Origin: Planktophila turicensis | GTDB lineage: Bacteria; Actinomycetota; Actinomycetes; Nanopelagicales; Nanopelagicaceae | Direction: 5' to 3' (one strand) | Length of the DNA stretch: 64,000 bases | Assembly (NCBI GenBank): GCA_965234405.1 | Contig: OZ248346.1 | Shown here: piece by piece, positions 25,948-34,767 of the stretch | Layout of the letters: each line of letters begins with the position of its first letter | How positions within the stretch are numbered: position 1 is the first letter of the stretch | The notes under the pieces: model-generated | What the model was told of the DNA's origin: nothing | What the model saw: only the letters and a program-made list of their open reading frames with translations | The model's database searches: none | Position numbers and translations under genes: made by a program

Positions 25948-26151
25948 ATGACAGGCTCACTTAACGTCATCGGTTACGGCATTGCTGCAATCGGACCTGC
26001 AATCGCAACAGGCATGATCTTCGCCGCATACATCAGCGGAGTTGCTCGTCAGCCAGAGTCACGCAGCGTCCTTCAGCCAATTGCGTTCCTTGGTTTCGCG
26101 ATGGCAGAAGCTCTCGCACTCTTCGGCCTCGTACTCGCATTCGTTCTCTAA
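25948..26151 (+). CDS. atpE: ATP synthase Fo subunit c
   Basis: 67 residues from the ATG at 25948, preceded by AAAGG at 7 bases; an ATG at 25933 gives five more residues but lacks a ribosome site. Two helices joined by the polar loop ARQPE. The ion-binding carboxylate is Glu54 in AMAEALALFG; the residues after it are Ala-Leu, not the Ser/Thr of sodium-type rings, so a proton ring is expected, in line with the neighbouring proton-pumping rhodopsin. Confidence 0.95.
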   Translation: MTGSLNVIGYGIAAIGPAIATGMIFAAYISGVARQPESRSVLQPIAFLGFAMAEALALFGLVLAFVL

Positions 26152-26198
26152 TCGATTACCTCTACACACCAATATTGGTAACGATTTAAGGAGAAATG

Positions 26199-26735
26199 AT
26201 GCAACGAATTAATATTTTGTCAGGCGAAGGGAGCTTGAATCCGCTCATCCCTCACACAGCTGAGATTGTCGTCGGATTTATCGCTTTCACACTTCTCTTC
26301 CTTGTCCTCAAGAGCAAAGTCGTGCCTATGTTTGAAAAGGCATATGCAGCACGCACTGAAGCTATCGAGGGTGGAATCGAACGTGCTGAAAAGGCGCAGC
26401 TCGAAGCACAACGTGCACTTGTTCAGTACAACGAACAACTTTCGTCAGCACAGGGTGAAGCATCAAAGCTTCGTGAAGATGCTCGCATTCAAGGCGCAGC
26501 AATTCTCGAAGAACTTCGCACAAAGGCTCAAGAAGAAGCAGCTCGCATCACAGCAGCAGCTCACGCATCTATCGAGGCAGAACGTCAGCAGGCAATCACT
26601 TCACTTCGTAACGAAGTTGGTGCACTTGCAGTTGAACTTGCTTCAAAGATTGTCGGAGAAGCACTTGATGACCAGGCCCGTCAATCACGGATCGTGGATC
26701 GCTTCATCGAAGATCTCGAAAAGTCCAAGAAGTAA
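26199..26735 (+). CDS. atpF: ATP synthase Fo subunit b
   Basis: 178 residues from the ATG at 26199 (AAGGAG 5 bases upstream; the ATG three bases earlier is also possible). One N-terminal membrane helix (EIVVGFIAFTLLFLVLKSKV) then a long Ala/Glu/Arg-rich coiled coil that dimerises into the peripheral stalk. Followed by atpH after 19 bases. Confidence 0.95.
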   Translation: MQRINILSGEGSLNPLIPHTAEIVVGFIAFTLLFLVLKSKVVPMFEKAYAARTEAIEGGIERAEKAQLEAQRALVQYNEQLSSAQGEASKLREDARIQGAAILEELRTKAQEEAARITAAAHASIEAERQQAITSLRNEVGALAVELASKIVGEALDDQARQSRIVDRFIEDLEKSKK

Positions 26736-26754
26736 GTAGAAGAGAAAGAAGAGA

Positions 26755-27588
26755 ATGAGAATCCATCTCGGAGGCAGTAGCCGTCAGTCACTCGTGGCTG
26801 CACGCGCGAAGCTCGATGCTGCCGTAAAGGGCGCAACCGCTGCATCTGCAACTGAGCTCTCATCTCAACTCTTCTTCGCAGCAGACGTTCTTTCAAAGAA
26901 CACTTCAATCCGCCGCGCCTTTGCCGATCCTTCACGCGATGCAGCCTCAAAGGGCGCGCTCGTTAAGGATCTCTTCGGAAAGACTCTCGCAGCTACAGCG
27001 CTAGAAATACTCACAGATGTCTCAACTCTTCGTTGGTCATCTGCAGGAGACCTAGTTCATGTGCTCGAGCAGCTGGCGATCGAAGCTGAAGCATCTGCTG
27101 CAAATATCAACAATGAACTCGATCGCGTCGAAGATGAACTCTTCGAAACATCACAACTCGTTGTCGATAACTTTGAATTACGTAAAGCACTTGTCGGAGC
27201 CGGTACACCAGAGGCTAAGGCAGCTCTCATTACCGAAGTTCTCTCAAAGAAGGCATCTGCGTCAACTGTGAAGCTTGCAGTTGCTCTCGTCGGAAGCCTT
27301 CGCGGACGTAGCATTGAAGCGGCATTTGCTGACTATCTCTTTGGTCTAGCTAACCGCCGTAATCGTTTAATCGCGGTAATTCGCGTGGCATCAGAAATTA
27401 CAGATGCTCAGAAGTCTCGTCTTGCAACTGCGATTGAAAAGCAGGTTGGTCAGCCAATCCGCGTCAATATCGAAGTTGAGCCAACGCTCCTCGGTGGAGT
27501 TTCGGTCAAGTTTGCAGATGAACTCGTAGATGGAAGCGTTTCAAATCGACTTGCAAGTGCCGGACGCGCACTTGCTGGAAACAAATAA
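26755..27588 (+). CDS. atpH: ATP synthase F1 subunit delta
   Basis: 277 residues, about 100 longer than E. coli delta (177) but usual for actinobacteria, where an extra N-terminal helical part precedes the OSCP domain. C-terminal block ILGGVSVKFADELVDGSVSNRL-type is seen near 240-265. Joins the b stalk to the F1 head. Confidence 0.94.
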   Translation: MRIHLGGSSRQSLVAARAKLDAAVKGATAASATELSSQLFFAADVLSKNTSIRRAFADPSRDAASKGALVKDLFGKTLAATALEILTDVSTLRWSSAGDLVHVLEQLAIEAEASAANINNELDRVEDELFETSQLVVDNFELRKALVGAGTPEAKAALITEVLSKKASASTVKLAVALVGSLRGRSIEAAFADYLFGLANRRNRLIAVIRVASEITDAQKSRLATAIEKQVGQPIRVNIEVEPTLLGGVSVKFADELVDGSVSNRLASAGRALAGNK

Positions 27589-27599
27589 AGGGGAAACTC

Positions 27600-29240
27600 A
27601 TGGCAGAGCTCAAGATCCAACCGAATGAAATTCGGGATGCCTTAGCGAACTTCGTTAAGTCATACGATCCAGGCACAGCGGCTCGTGATGAAGTCGGAAC
27701 AGTTAGCCAGGCAGGCGATGGAATCGCTCGCGTTGAAGGTCTTCCTTCAACAATGGCAAACGAACTTCTTCAGTTCGAGAACGGAACACTAGGTCTTGCA
27801 CTCAACCTCGACGTGCGCGAAATCGGTGTTGTTATCTTGGGCGATTACGCAGGCATTGAAGAAGGAACATCTGTGCGTCGTACAGGTGAAGTTCTCTCTG
27901 TTCCTGTCGGCGACGGATTCCTCGGTCGCGTTGTTGACCCACTTGGTCGACCAATCGATGGCAAGGGCGACATCACCCCAGATGCACGTCGTGCTCTAGA
28001 ACTTCAGGCTCCTTCAGTAGTTCAGCGTCAACCTGTTAAGGAACCAATGGCTACAGGTATCAAGGCAATCGATGCGATGACAGCGATCGGTCGCGGTCAG
28101 CGTCAGTTGATCATTGGTGACCGTCAGACTGGTAAGACAGCAGTTGCTATCGACACAATTATTAACCAGCGCGAAAACTGGCTATCAGGCGATAAGAAGA
28201 AGCAGGTTAAGTGCATCTACGTCGCTATTGGTCAGAAGGGTTCAACAATCGCATCTGTTAAGGGTGCTCTTGAAGAAGCTGGCGCAATGGAGTACACAAC
28301 AATCGTTGCATCTCCTGCATCAGATCCAGCAGGCTTTAAGTACCTCGCTCCATACACCGGTTCTGCAATTGGTCAGCACTGGATGTACAACGGCGAGCAC
28401 GTTCTTATCGTCTTTGATGATCTCTCGAAGCAGGCTGAGGCATATCGTTCAGTCTCACTTCTCCTTCGTCGTCCACCAGGCCGCGAAGCGTACCCAGGAG
28501 ACGTTTTCTACTTGCACTCACGTCTTCTCGAGCGTTGCGCAAAGCTCTCTGATGAATTGGGCGGCGGTTCAATGACTGGCTTGCCAATTATTGAAACAAA
28601 GGGAAATGACGTTTCAGCGTTTATTCCTACAAACGTAATTTCTATTACTGACGGTCAGTGCTTCCTTGAAACAGATCTCTTTAACGCAGGCGTTCGCCCA
28701 GCGATTAACGTAGGTATCTCTGTTTCACGTGTTGGTAGCTCTGCGCAGACAAAGGCGATGAAGAAGATCGCTGGTCGTCTGCGTCTTGACCTCGCTCAGT
28801 ACCGCGAACTCGAAGCATTCGCTGCTTTCGGTTCAGACCTTGATGCTGCATCAAAGGCTCAGCTCGAGCGCGGTGCCCGCATGGTTGAACTCCTTAAGCA
28901 GGGTCAGTACTCACCATATTCAGTAGAACGTCAGGTTGTTTCTATCTGGGCAGGTACAACAGGCAAGCTCGATGATGTTGCTGTTGCTGATATCCGCCGC
29001 TTCGAATCTGAACTTCTCGACTTCATTGCTCGCGAACGTAAGGACATCTTCACAGTGATCTCAGAGACTAAGCAGCTCGAAGATGACACTGTTGCAAAGA
29101 TGGAGACAGCAGTTGCTGACTTCAAGAAGCAGTTCAAGCCATCTGTTGCTGCAGCTGTTAACGAGGCGCCTGCACAGGCTCTCGAAGGCGAAGGCGCAGA
29201 AGCAATTACAAAGCACGTCCCACCGGCGGTGAAGAAGTAA
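27600..29240 (+). CDS. atpA: ATP synthase F1 subunit alpha
   Basis: 546 residues. Walker A GDRQTGKTAVA near 177, AMEYTTIVASPASDPAGFK, LIVFDDLSKQAEAYR and the noncatalytic-site signature PAINVGISVSRVGSSAQ. Non-catalytic nucleotide-binding subunit of F1. The C-terminal extension (about 25 residues past the usual end) is Ala/Glu-rich. A GGGGAAA sequence lies just before the ATG. Confidence 0.97.
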   Translation: MAELKIQPNEIRDALANFVKSYDPGTAARDEVGTVSQAGDGIARVEGLPSTMANELLQFENGTLGLALNLDVREIGVVILGDYAGIEEGTSVRRTGEVLSVPVGDGFLGRVVDPLGRPIDGKGDITPDARRALELQAPSVVQRQPVKEPMATGIKAIDAMTAIGRGQRQLIIGDRQTGKTAVAIDTIINQRENWLSGDKKKQVKCIYVAIGQKGSTIASVKGALEEAGAMEYTTIVASPASDPAGFKYLAPYTGSAIGQHWMYNGEHVLIVFDDLSKQAEAYRSVSLLLRRPPGREAYPGDVFYLHSRLLERCAKLSDELGGGSMTGLPIIETKGNDVSAFIPTNVISITDGQCFLETDLFNAGVRPAINVGISVSRVGSSAQTKAMKKIAGRLRLDLAQYRELEAFAAFGSDLDAASKAQLERGARMVELLKQGQYSPYSVERQVVSIWAGTTGKLDDVAVADIRRFESELLDFIARERKDIFTVISETKQLEDDTVAKMETAVADFKKQFKPSVAAAVNEAPAQALEGEGAEAITKHVPPAVKK

Positions 29241-29243
29241 CTC

Positions 29244-30155
29244 ATGGGTGCTCAACTTCGCATATATCGCCGACGGATGCGTTCCGTTAAAGCGACTAAA
29301 AAGATTACGAAAGCAATGGAGTTAATCTCTGCTTCTCGTATCGTTAAGGCGCAGCAACGTGTTTCAGCATCGACTCCTTATGCAAATGAGTTAACACGTG
29401 CGGTATCTGCAGTTGCTTCATACTCTTCAACAAACCACCCGTTGACTACAGCACACGACAACCCACGTCGCGCAGCGATTTTGATCATCTCTGCAGACCG
29501 CGGTATGGCCGGTGCTTACTCAACGAATGCGATTAAGGAAGGCGAGAAGCTCGCTGCCCTACTTCGTGAACGTGGCTTGCAGGTCTCGAACTTCCTCGTG
29601 GGCCGCAAGGCAGTGAACTACTACAAGTTCCGTAACCGCGAGATGGCTGGAACATGGACAGGTTTCTCAGATAACCCAACATATGAAAACGCAAAGGAAA
29701 TTGCAGATGCACTTCTGTCAGCATTCCTTGCAGATTCAACTGAAGCAAATGGCGTCGATGAAATTCACATCATCTTCACTCAATTTAAATCAATGTTGAC
29801 TCAGGAAGCCACAGCTAAGCGCATGATTCCTCTCGAAGTTGTCGAGTCATCAGCGCCAGTTCCAACAGGCTTACTTCCAATGTATGAATTCGAGCCAAAT
29901 GCAGGAGAAGTTCTTAACGCTCTTCTTCCTCGTTATATCGAAGCACGTATCTTTAACGCGATGTTGCAATCTGCAGCTTCAGAGCATGCAGCTCGTCGTC
30001 GCGCTATGAAATCAGCAACTGACAATGCTGAGGATCTCATCAAGTCGCTCACACGACTTGCGAACGCTGCCCGTCAGGCAGAAATTACCCAGGAAATCAG
30101 TGAAATTGTTGGCGGCGCAGATGCGTTGGCCTCAGCTAGTGCAGGGAGTGAATGA
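29244..30155 (+). CDS. atpG: ATP synthase F1 subunit gamma
   Basis: 303 residues. N-terminal YRRRMRSVKATKKITKAMEL and C-terminal SEHAARRRAMKSATDNAEDL are the conserved rotor helices. Central shaft of F1. Its stop overlaps the atpD start (ATGATG). Confidence 0.97.
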   Translation: MGAQLRIYRRRMRSVKATKKITKAMELISASRIVKAQQRVSASTPYANELTRAVSAVASYSSTNHPLTTAHDNPRRAAILIISADRGMAGAYSTNAIKEGEKLAALLRERGLQVSNFLVGRKAVNYYKFRNREMAGTWTGFSDNPTYENAKEIADALLSAFLADSTEANGVDEIHIIFTQFKSMLTQEATAKRMIPLEVVESSAPVPTGLLPMYEFEPNAGEVLNALLPRYIEARIFNAMLQSAASEHAARRRAMKSATDNAEDLIKSLTRLANAARQAEITQEISEIVGGADALASASAGSE

Positions 30156-31573
30156 TGTCAGCAACAGGTAAAGGCCGCGTAGCCCGAGTTATTGGACCGG
30201 TGGTGGATATTGAATTCCCCGCAGATTCAATGCCTTCGATCTTCAACGCGCTTCACGTAGAGACCACCATGAGTGGCACTACTCGTACCTTGACCCTCGA
30301 AGTAGCACAGCACATTGGTGACAACCTCGTGCGCGCTATCTCGATGCAACCTACAGACGGAATGGTGCGCGGTGCTGAAGTAACAGACACTGGTTCAGCT
30401 ATCTCTGTCCCAGTCGGTGACGTCACAAAGGGCCACGTCTTCAACACTCTCGGAGAATCCCTCGACGTTCCAACATCATCACTTGATATCAAGGAGCGTT
30501 GGTCAATTCACCGTAACGCACCTGCATTCGATCAGCTTGAGTCAAAGACTGAAATGTTCGAAACCGGTATCAAAGTTATCGACCTTCTTACACCTTACGT
30601 AAAGGGTGGAAAGATCGGTCTCTTCGGTGGTGCAGGTGTAGGTAAGACTGTTCTTATCCAGGAAATGATTTATCGCGTAGCTGAAAACTTCGGTGGTGTT
30701 TCTGTATTCGCCGGCGTTGGAGAACGTACTCGTGAAGGTAACGACTTGTTCCTTGAAATGACTGAGACGGGCGTTATCAATAAGACAGCCTTGGTCTTCG
30801 GTCAGATGGATGAGCCACCTGGCACGCGTCTTCGTGTTGCTCTGTCAGCACTCACAATGGCTGAGTACTTCCGCGATGTTCAGAAGCAGGACGTTCTCCT
30901 CTTCATCGATAACATCTTCCGCTTTACTCAGGCAGGTTCTGAAGTATCAACACTTCTCGGCCGTATGCCATCTGCAGTGGGCTACCAGCCAACACTTGCA
31001 GACGAAATGGGTCAGCTTCAGGAGCGTATTACTTCAACACGTGGTCACTCGATTACATCTATGCAGGCAATTTACGTTCCTGCAGATGACATCACCGACC
31101 CAGCTCCACACACAACATTCGCCCACTTGGATGCAACAACAGTGTTGTCTCGTCCGATTTCAGAGCTTGGTATCTACCCAGCTGTGGATCCGCTCGATTC
31201 ATCATCTCGTATCCTCGATCCTCGCTACATCGGCGAGCACCACTTCCGTGTTGCTAACCGCATTAAGCAGATCTTGCAGCGCTACAAGGATCTCCAGGAC
31301 ATCATCGCAATTCTCGGTATCGATGAATTGTCAGAAGATGACCGCGTACTCGTAGGTCGTGCACGTCGTATCCAGCGCTTCTTGTCACAGAACACATTCG
31401 TGGCGAAGGTCTTTACTGGTATCGACGGTTCATTCGTCCCACTTGCAGACACAATCGCAGCATTCGAAGCACTTGCTGATGGAAAGTACGATCACATTCC
31501 AGAACAGGCATTCTTCATGTGCGGTGGCCTCGACGATGTCGAGCGCAATGCAGCTGAATTGGCGAAGAAGTAA
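30152..31573 (+). CDS. atpD: ATP synthase F1 subunit beta
   Basis: 473 residues. Walker A GGAGVGKTVLIQE near 160, GERTREGNDLF, VLLFIDNIFRFTQAGSEVS, and the catalytic AIYVPADDITDPAPHTTFAHLD. Catalytic subunit. Overlaps atpG by 4 bases; GGGAG just upstream. atpC starts 2 bases after its stop. Confidence 0.98.
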   Translation: MMSATGKGRVARVIGPVVDIEFPADSMPSIFNALHVETTMSGTTRTLTLEVAQHIGDNLVRAISMQPTDGMVRGAEVTDTGSAISVPVGDVTKGHVFNTLGESLDVPTSSLDIKERWSIHRNAPAFDQLESKTEMFETGIKVIDLLTPYVKGGKIGLFGGAGVGKTVLIQEMIYRVAENFGGVSVFAGVGERTREGNDLFLEMTETGVINKTALVFGQMDEPPGTRLRVALSALTMAEYFRDVQKQDVLLFIDNIFRFTQAGSEVSTLLGRMPSAVGYQPTLADEMGQLQERITSTRGHSITSMQAIYVPADDITDPAPHTTFAHLDATTVLSRPISELGIYPAVDPLDSSSRILDPRYIGEHHFRVANRIKQILQRYKDLQDIIAILGIDELSEDDRVLVGRARRIQRFLSQNTFVAKVFTGIDGSFVPLADTIAAFEALADGKYDHIPEQAFFMCGGLDDVERNAAELAKK

Positions 31574-31575
31574 AA

Positions 31576-31827
31576 ATGGCTCTTAACGTCGCACTAGTAT
31601 CGCCAACACAACAGGTGTGGTCAGGCGAGGCAACTTTTGTCTCTGCTCGCACCACAGAAGGTGATCTTGGAGTTCTTCCAGGTCACTCACCTTTGTTTGG
31701 CGTACTAGTCGACGGAGCTGTAAGCATTAAAGGCACCGACGGAACAACACAAGAATTCCAAGTTCGCGGAGGCTTCTTATCTGTCTCTAACGACCGCGTT
31801 TCAATTCTTACTGAATCAGTAGGTTAA
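31576..31827 (+). CDS. atpC: ATP synthase F1 subunit epsilon, short form
   Basis: 83 residues covering only the N-terminal beta-sandwich (VALVSPTQQVWSGEATFVSA, GDLGVLPGHSPLFGVL, FQVRGGFLSVSNDRVSIL). The usual C-terminal helical hairpin, which brings the family to about 120-139 residues and acts as an inhibitor of ATP hydrolysis in many bacteria, is absent. The stop codon is directly adjacent to the convergent murA stop. No frameshift remnant can be read downstream, since the murA C-terminus occupies that DNA. Otherwise normal. Confidence 0.93.
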   Translation: MALNVALVSPTQQVWSGEATFVSARTTEGDLGVLPGHSPLFGVLVDGAVSIKGTDGTTQEFQVRGGFLSVSNDRVSILTESVG

Positions 31828-33093
31828 TTACTCTCTAGAAACTTTTGCGCCGAGGCTCACTAATTGCTCGGCGAAGTTCGGATACCCACGATCAATATGG
31901 AATGCGCCATCGACTGTTGTTTCACCGTCAGATACGAGCGCTGCCAATACAAGACCCGCGCCGGCACGGATATCAGTTGCCTCAACTGGGGCTCCAGATA
32001 GCTGTGGGATACCGTCGATAGAGGCGTGGTGGCCGTCTACGGTGATCTGAGCACCCAGGCGCATGAGTTCGTTGACGAACATAAAACGTGATTCAAAGAC
32101 ATTTTCGGTGACGATTGAATGGCCATCTGCAACAGCGTTCATGCCGATGATGAATGGAAGTAAGTCGGTAGCAAATCCCGGATAGGGAAGTGTTGCAACA
32201 TCGATAGCGCGGGGACGCTGATTCATCTGGACGCGAATTCCATCTTGTGTTGATGTGACGATTGCACCAGCGTGAGTAAGTTTTTCGAGCATGACTTCCA
32301 TATGGTCTGCGCGTCCACCGTGGATGGTGATATCGCCTTGGGTCATGGCTGCTGCAAATGCCCATGTTCCGGCGATGATGCGATCGGTAATTGTGGTGTG
32401 ATCAGTTGGCCTTAACTCTTTAACGCCTGTGATGGTGATGAGCGGTGAACCAAGTCCATCAATCTGTGCGCCCATTCCTATAAGGAATTCACCAAGGTCG
32501 ACAAGATCTGGTTCGCGCGCTGCATTATCAATTGTTGTCACACCTCGAGCGAGAACTGCAGCTGTCATCAAGTTCTCTGTTGCACCCACTGATGGGAAAT
32601 CTAGCTCGATTGCTGTTCCTGTTAAGCCGTTAGGTGCTTCGGCGATGACGTAACCATGTTCAACGTGCGCTGTAGCTCCGAGTGATTCAAGGCCCTTGAT
32701 ATGAAAATCTAATCCGCGAGAGCCAATTGCATCTCCACCAGGGAGCGCGACTTCTGCTTTTCCAACGCGTGCAACGAGTGGACCAAGTACGTTGATTGAT
32801 GCGCGCATCTTGCGAACGAGATCATAATCTGCGCGGTGCAGGGGAGCAGCAGGAACGTCAATGGTGACGACAGAACCTTCGTGCTTGACGGTGCAACCAA
32901 GGCGAGTAAGAAGGTCGGCCATGATGTCGACATCTGCAATATCTGGAACGTTGCGGATAGTTGTTGTGCCGACTGCCAGAAGGGATGCTGCCATCAGCTT
33001 CAGGACAGAATTCTTAGCTCCTGTAACGGTTACTTCGCCCTCAAGACGGCAGCCCCCGGTGATCCGGAAGCGGTCGAGCGACGAAGATGCCAT
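31828..33093 (-). CDS. murA: UDP-N-acetylglucosamine 1-carboxyvinyltransferase
   Basis: 421 residues. First committed step of peptidoglycan synthesis. EPSP-synthase fold with GAKNSVLKLMAASLL at the start. The catalytic-loop residue that is Cys115 in E. coli is Asp121 here (PGGDAIGSRGLDFH), as in Mycobacterium and some other actinobacteria, which makes the enzyme insensitive to fosfomycin. Stop codon abuts that of atpC; the start shares a 28-base divergent region with the adenosyltransferase gene, with a TAGACT box 6 bases upstream. Confidence 0.97.
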   Translation of the reverse strand: MASSSLDRFRITGGCRLEGEVTVTGAKNSVLKLMAASLLAVGTTTIRNVPDIADVDIMADLLTRLGCTVKHEGSVVTIDVPAAPLHRADYDLVRKMRASINVLGPLVARVGKAEVALPGGDAIGSRGLDFHIKGLESLGATAHVEHGYVIAEAPNGLTGTAIELDFPSVGATENLMTAAVLARGVTTIDNAAREPDLVDLGEFLIGMGAQIDGLGSPLITITGVKELRPTDHTTITDRIIAGTWAFAAAMTQGDITIHGGRADHMEVMLEKLTHAGAIVTSTQDGIRVQMNQRPRAIDVATLPYPGFATDLLPFIIGMNAVADGHSIVTENVFESRFMFVNELMRLGAQITVDGHHASIDGIPQLSGAPVEATDIRAGAGLVLAALVSDGETTVDGAFHIDRGYPNFAEQLVSLGAKVSRE

Positions 33094-33099
33094 ATCCGA

Positions 33100-33115
33100 A
33101 GTCTACTTATAGGCT
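33100..33115. promoter_or_regulatory. Back-to-back leaderless -10 boxes, murA / adenosyltransferase
   Basis: Minus-strand TAGACT (33100-33105) six bases before the murA ATG, and plus-strand TAGGCT (33110-33115) six bases before the ATG at 33122. Both genes are read outward from a 28-base gap, too short for normal 5' leaders. Confidence 0.6.
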
Positions 33116-33121
33116 ACGGAC

Positions 33122-33694
33122 ATGGTTAATTTAACGCGTATTTACACAAAGACAGGCGATGACGGAACTACATCTCTTGGAGATATGAGCCGTACTTCAA
33201 AGAATGACCCTCGTCTTGAAGCATATGCAACAGTTGATGAAGCGAACTCCACCATTGGTGTTGTTCTTGCAACTGATGAATTAACCGATGAAGTTCGCGC
33301 CCTCTTGGTGCGCATTCAAAATGACCTCTTCGATGTGGGCGCTGACCTCTGCACTCCAGTAGTTGATTCACCAGCATTTGAGCCACTTCGCGTCCTTGAA
33401 TCACAGGTCGTTTACCTCGAAGAGCAGATAGATCACTTCAATAAGGATCTTGAAGCGCTTCGCTCATTCGTTCTTCCATCAGGCACACCAGCTGCTGCCC
33501 ACCTTCACGTTGCCCGCACAGTTGTTCGTCGCGCAGAGCGCCGCACATGGGCTGCTATTCACGCATTTGGCGGCGGTGTAAACCCACTGACAGCTAAGTA
33601 CCTCAACCGTTGTTCAGATCTTCTCTTCGTTCTTGCTCGTGTTGCCAACAAGAAGATTGGTGATCAGCTCTGGGTTCCTGGAGCTAATCGTTAA
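33122..33694 (+). CDS. Cob(I)alamin adenosyltransferase, PduO type
   Basis: 190 residues. N-terminal RIYTKTGDDGTTSLGD is the ATP-binding signature; the helical-bundle motif VVRRAERRTWA and the tail KYLNRCSDLLFVLARVAN are also typical. Attaches the adenosyl group to reduced cobalamin, making coenzyme B12; suggests B12 is salvaged. TAGGCT six bases before the ATG indicates a leaderless mRNA. Convergent, with no gap, to the next gene. Confidence 0.95.
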   Translation: MVNLTRIYTKTGDDGTTSLGDMSRTSKNDPRLEAYATVDEANSTIGVVLATDELTDEVRALLVRIQNDLFDVGADLCTPVVDSPAFEPLRVLESQVVYLEEQIDHFNKDLEALRSFVLPSGTPAAAHLHVARTVVRRAERRTWAAIHAFGGGVNPLTAKYLNRCSDLLFVLARVANKKIGDQLWVPGANR

Positions 33695-34018
33695 TTAGAA
33701 GCTTTTGAGATGAGCGCGAGCAGCGCTCTCTTCTTCAGGAAATACAAAGATGCGTGGCCCGACTTTGGTCTGTGTCAGCGTTGCCTTAATTCCGACTGCA
33801 ATTAATCTCTGGCGCAGAATTTCACCTTCGATGTGATTTGAAGGTTGGGCAACAGCGACCAAAGTTCCGTATTCATCTTCATCGCCAGCAATAGGTTTGC
33901 GCGCAATCAGTGATGAACCCTTAGCTGATGTCCACTTAAGAATGAGGATGAGAAAGAAGACGACAGGAAATCCTGCCAAGCTCATGAGGAAGAGTTTGTT
34001 GTCGACTCCACCCAGCAT
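33695..34018 (-). CDS. Single-helix membrane protein with DUF2007-like domain
   Basis: 107 residues: one N-terminal membrane helix (FLMSLAGFPVVFFLILILKW) then a soluble part with IEGEILRQRLIAVGIKATL and FVFPEEESAARAHLKSF, which resembles the DUF2007 putative signal-transducing fold. Its ATG shares a base with the stop of the upstream secreted-protein gene. Function unknown. Confidence 0.7.
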   Translation of the reverse strand: MLGGVDNKLFLMSLAGFPVVFFLILILKWTSAKGSSLIARKPIAGDEDEYGTLVAVAQPSNHIEGEILRQRLIAVGIKATLTQTKVGPRIFVFPEEESAARAHLKSF

Positions 34019-34767
34019 TAGCTACCTACCTTGGTAAATGTGACTGTCTGAGTTCCTTCAGGCTTTGCTTCCTGATGGCAGACCACTTCAATACTGGAAA
34101 CGTACTCAAGGGATGAAAGCGGTTCGGGGGAGATAAGAAGAATTGTCTTTACTTCGCGAGCAACGCTGGCGCCTGAAATTGTGCGCAGGTTTCCGATGAG
34201 ATCTCTATTTTGCGCATAAACCTTTGAATTTACTTCCCACCAGACGCATCCTTGTTCGGAGGCAACCTGTACTGCGCCGCAGATAAATGTGCGGCAGGCA
34301 GCTACTTGGGAAGCCAAGTTGCCCTTTGCAGAGATAACGCCGACAAGTTCTTTACTTGTAGGAATCTTTGCGTAGATTCCTGATTCATATTCATAACCAA
34401 CGGGTGGCCACTTTGGCTTCGGTGACGGAGTCACCTTTACCTTCTTACGCGGCTTTGGCTTTGGCTTTGGCTTTGGTTTTACCGAAGCTTTTGCTGTTGG
34501 CGCCGCAGTTGAAGTCGATGTAGAACTCGCTGTTGGTTTTGCAGTGGCCTTAGCTGTTGGCTTGGCTGTCGCCTTAACCGTTGCTTTCGCGGTCGGTTTT
34601 GCAGAAGTTTTTACAGTGGGCTTAGCCGTTGCTTTAGTCGTGGCCTTCGCTGTCACCTTTGTGGTGGGTGTTGGAGTCGGCTTCTTTGTTGCAGCGATAG
34701 CTGAGCTTCCTGAAACTGTGAGAACGAGAGCCAGGAGAATCGCGAGATTGCTTAGTCGCGCTCCCAC
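34018..34767 (-). CDS. Secreted protein with Lys/Thr/Ala/Pro repeat linker
   Basis: 249 residues from a GTG at 34767, chosen because it gives a clean signal peptide (GARLSNLAILLALVLTV to SSAIAA); an ATG at 34809 overlaps the permease more and adds charged residues first. After cleavage comes about 95 residues of K-A/P-T repeats (TAKATTKATAKPT type) ending in KPKPKPKPRKK, a probable cell-wall-spanning linker, then a Cys-containing globular domain of about 125 residues (ESGIYAKIPTSKELVGVISA, EVVCHQE) not recognised. Overlaps the ABC permease by 16 bases. Confidence 0.65.
   Translation of the reverse strand: MGARLSNLAILLALVLTVSGSSAIAATKKPTPTPTTKVTAKATTKATAKPTVKTSAKPTAKATVKATAKPTAKATAKPTASSTSTSTAAPTAKASVKPKPKPKPKPRKKVKVTPSPKPKWPPVGYEYESGIYAKIPTSKELVGVISAKGNLASQVAACRTFICGAVQVASEQGCVWWEVNSKVYAQNRDLIGNLRTISGASVAREVKTILLISPEPLSSLEYVSSIEVVCHQEAKPEGTQTVTFTKVGS

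Noticed and set aside
25948..26151. Sodium-type c-ring
   Set aside because: No Ser/Thr follows the ion-binding Glu54; AEALA fits a proton ring.
34400..34700. Repeated short words resembling a tandem array or CRISPR
   Set aside because: They are in-frame codons for the K/A/P-T linker; no constant repeat-spacer pattern. No CRISPR array was seen in the window.
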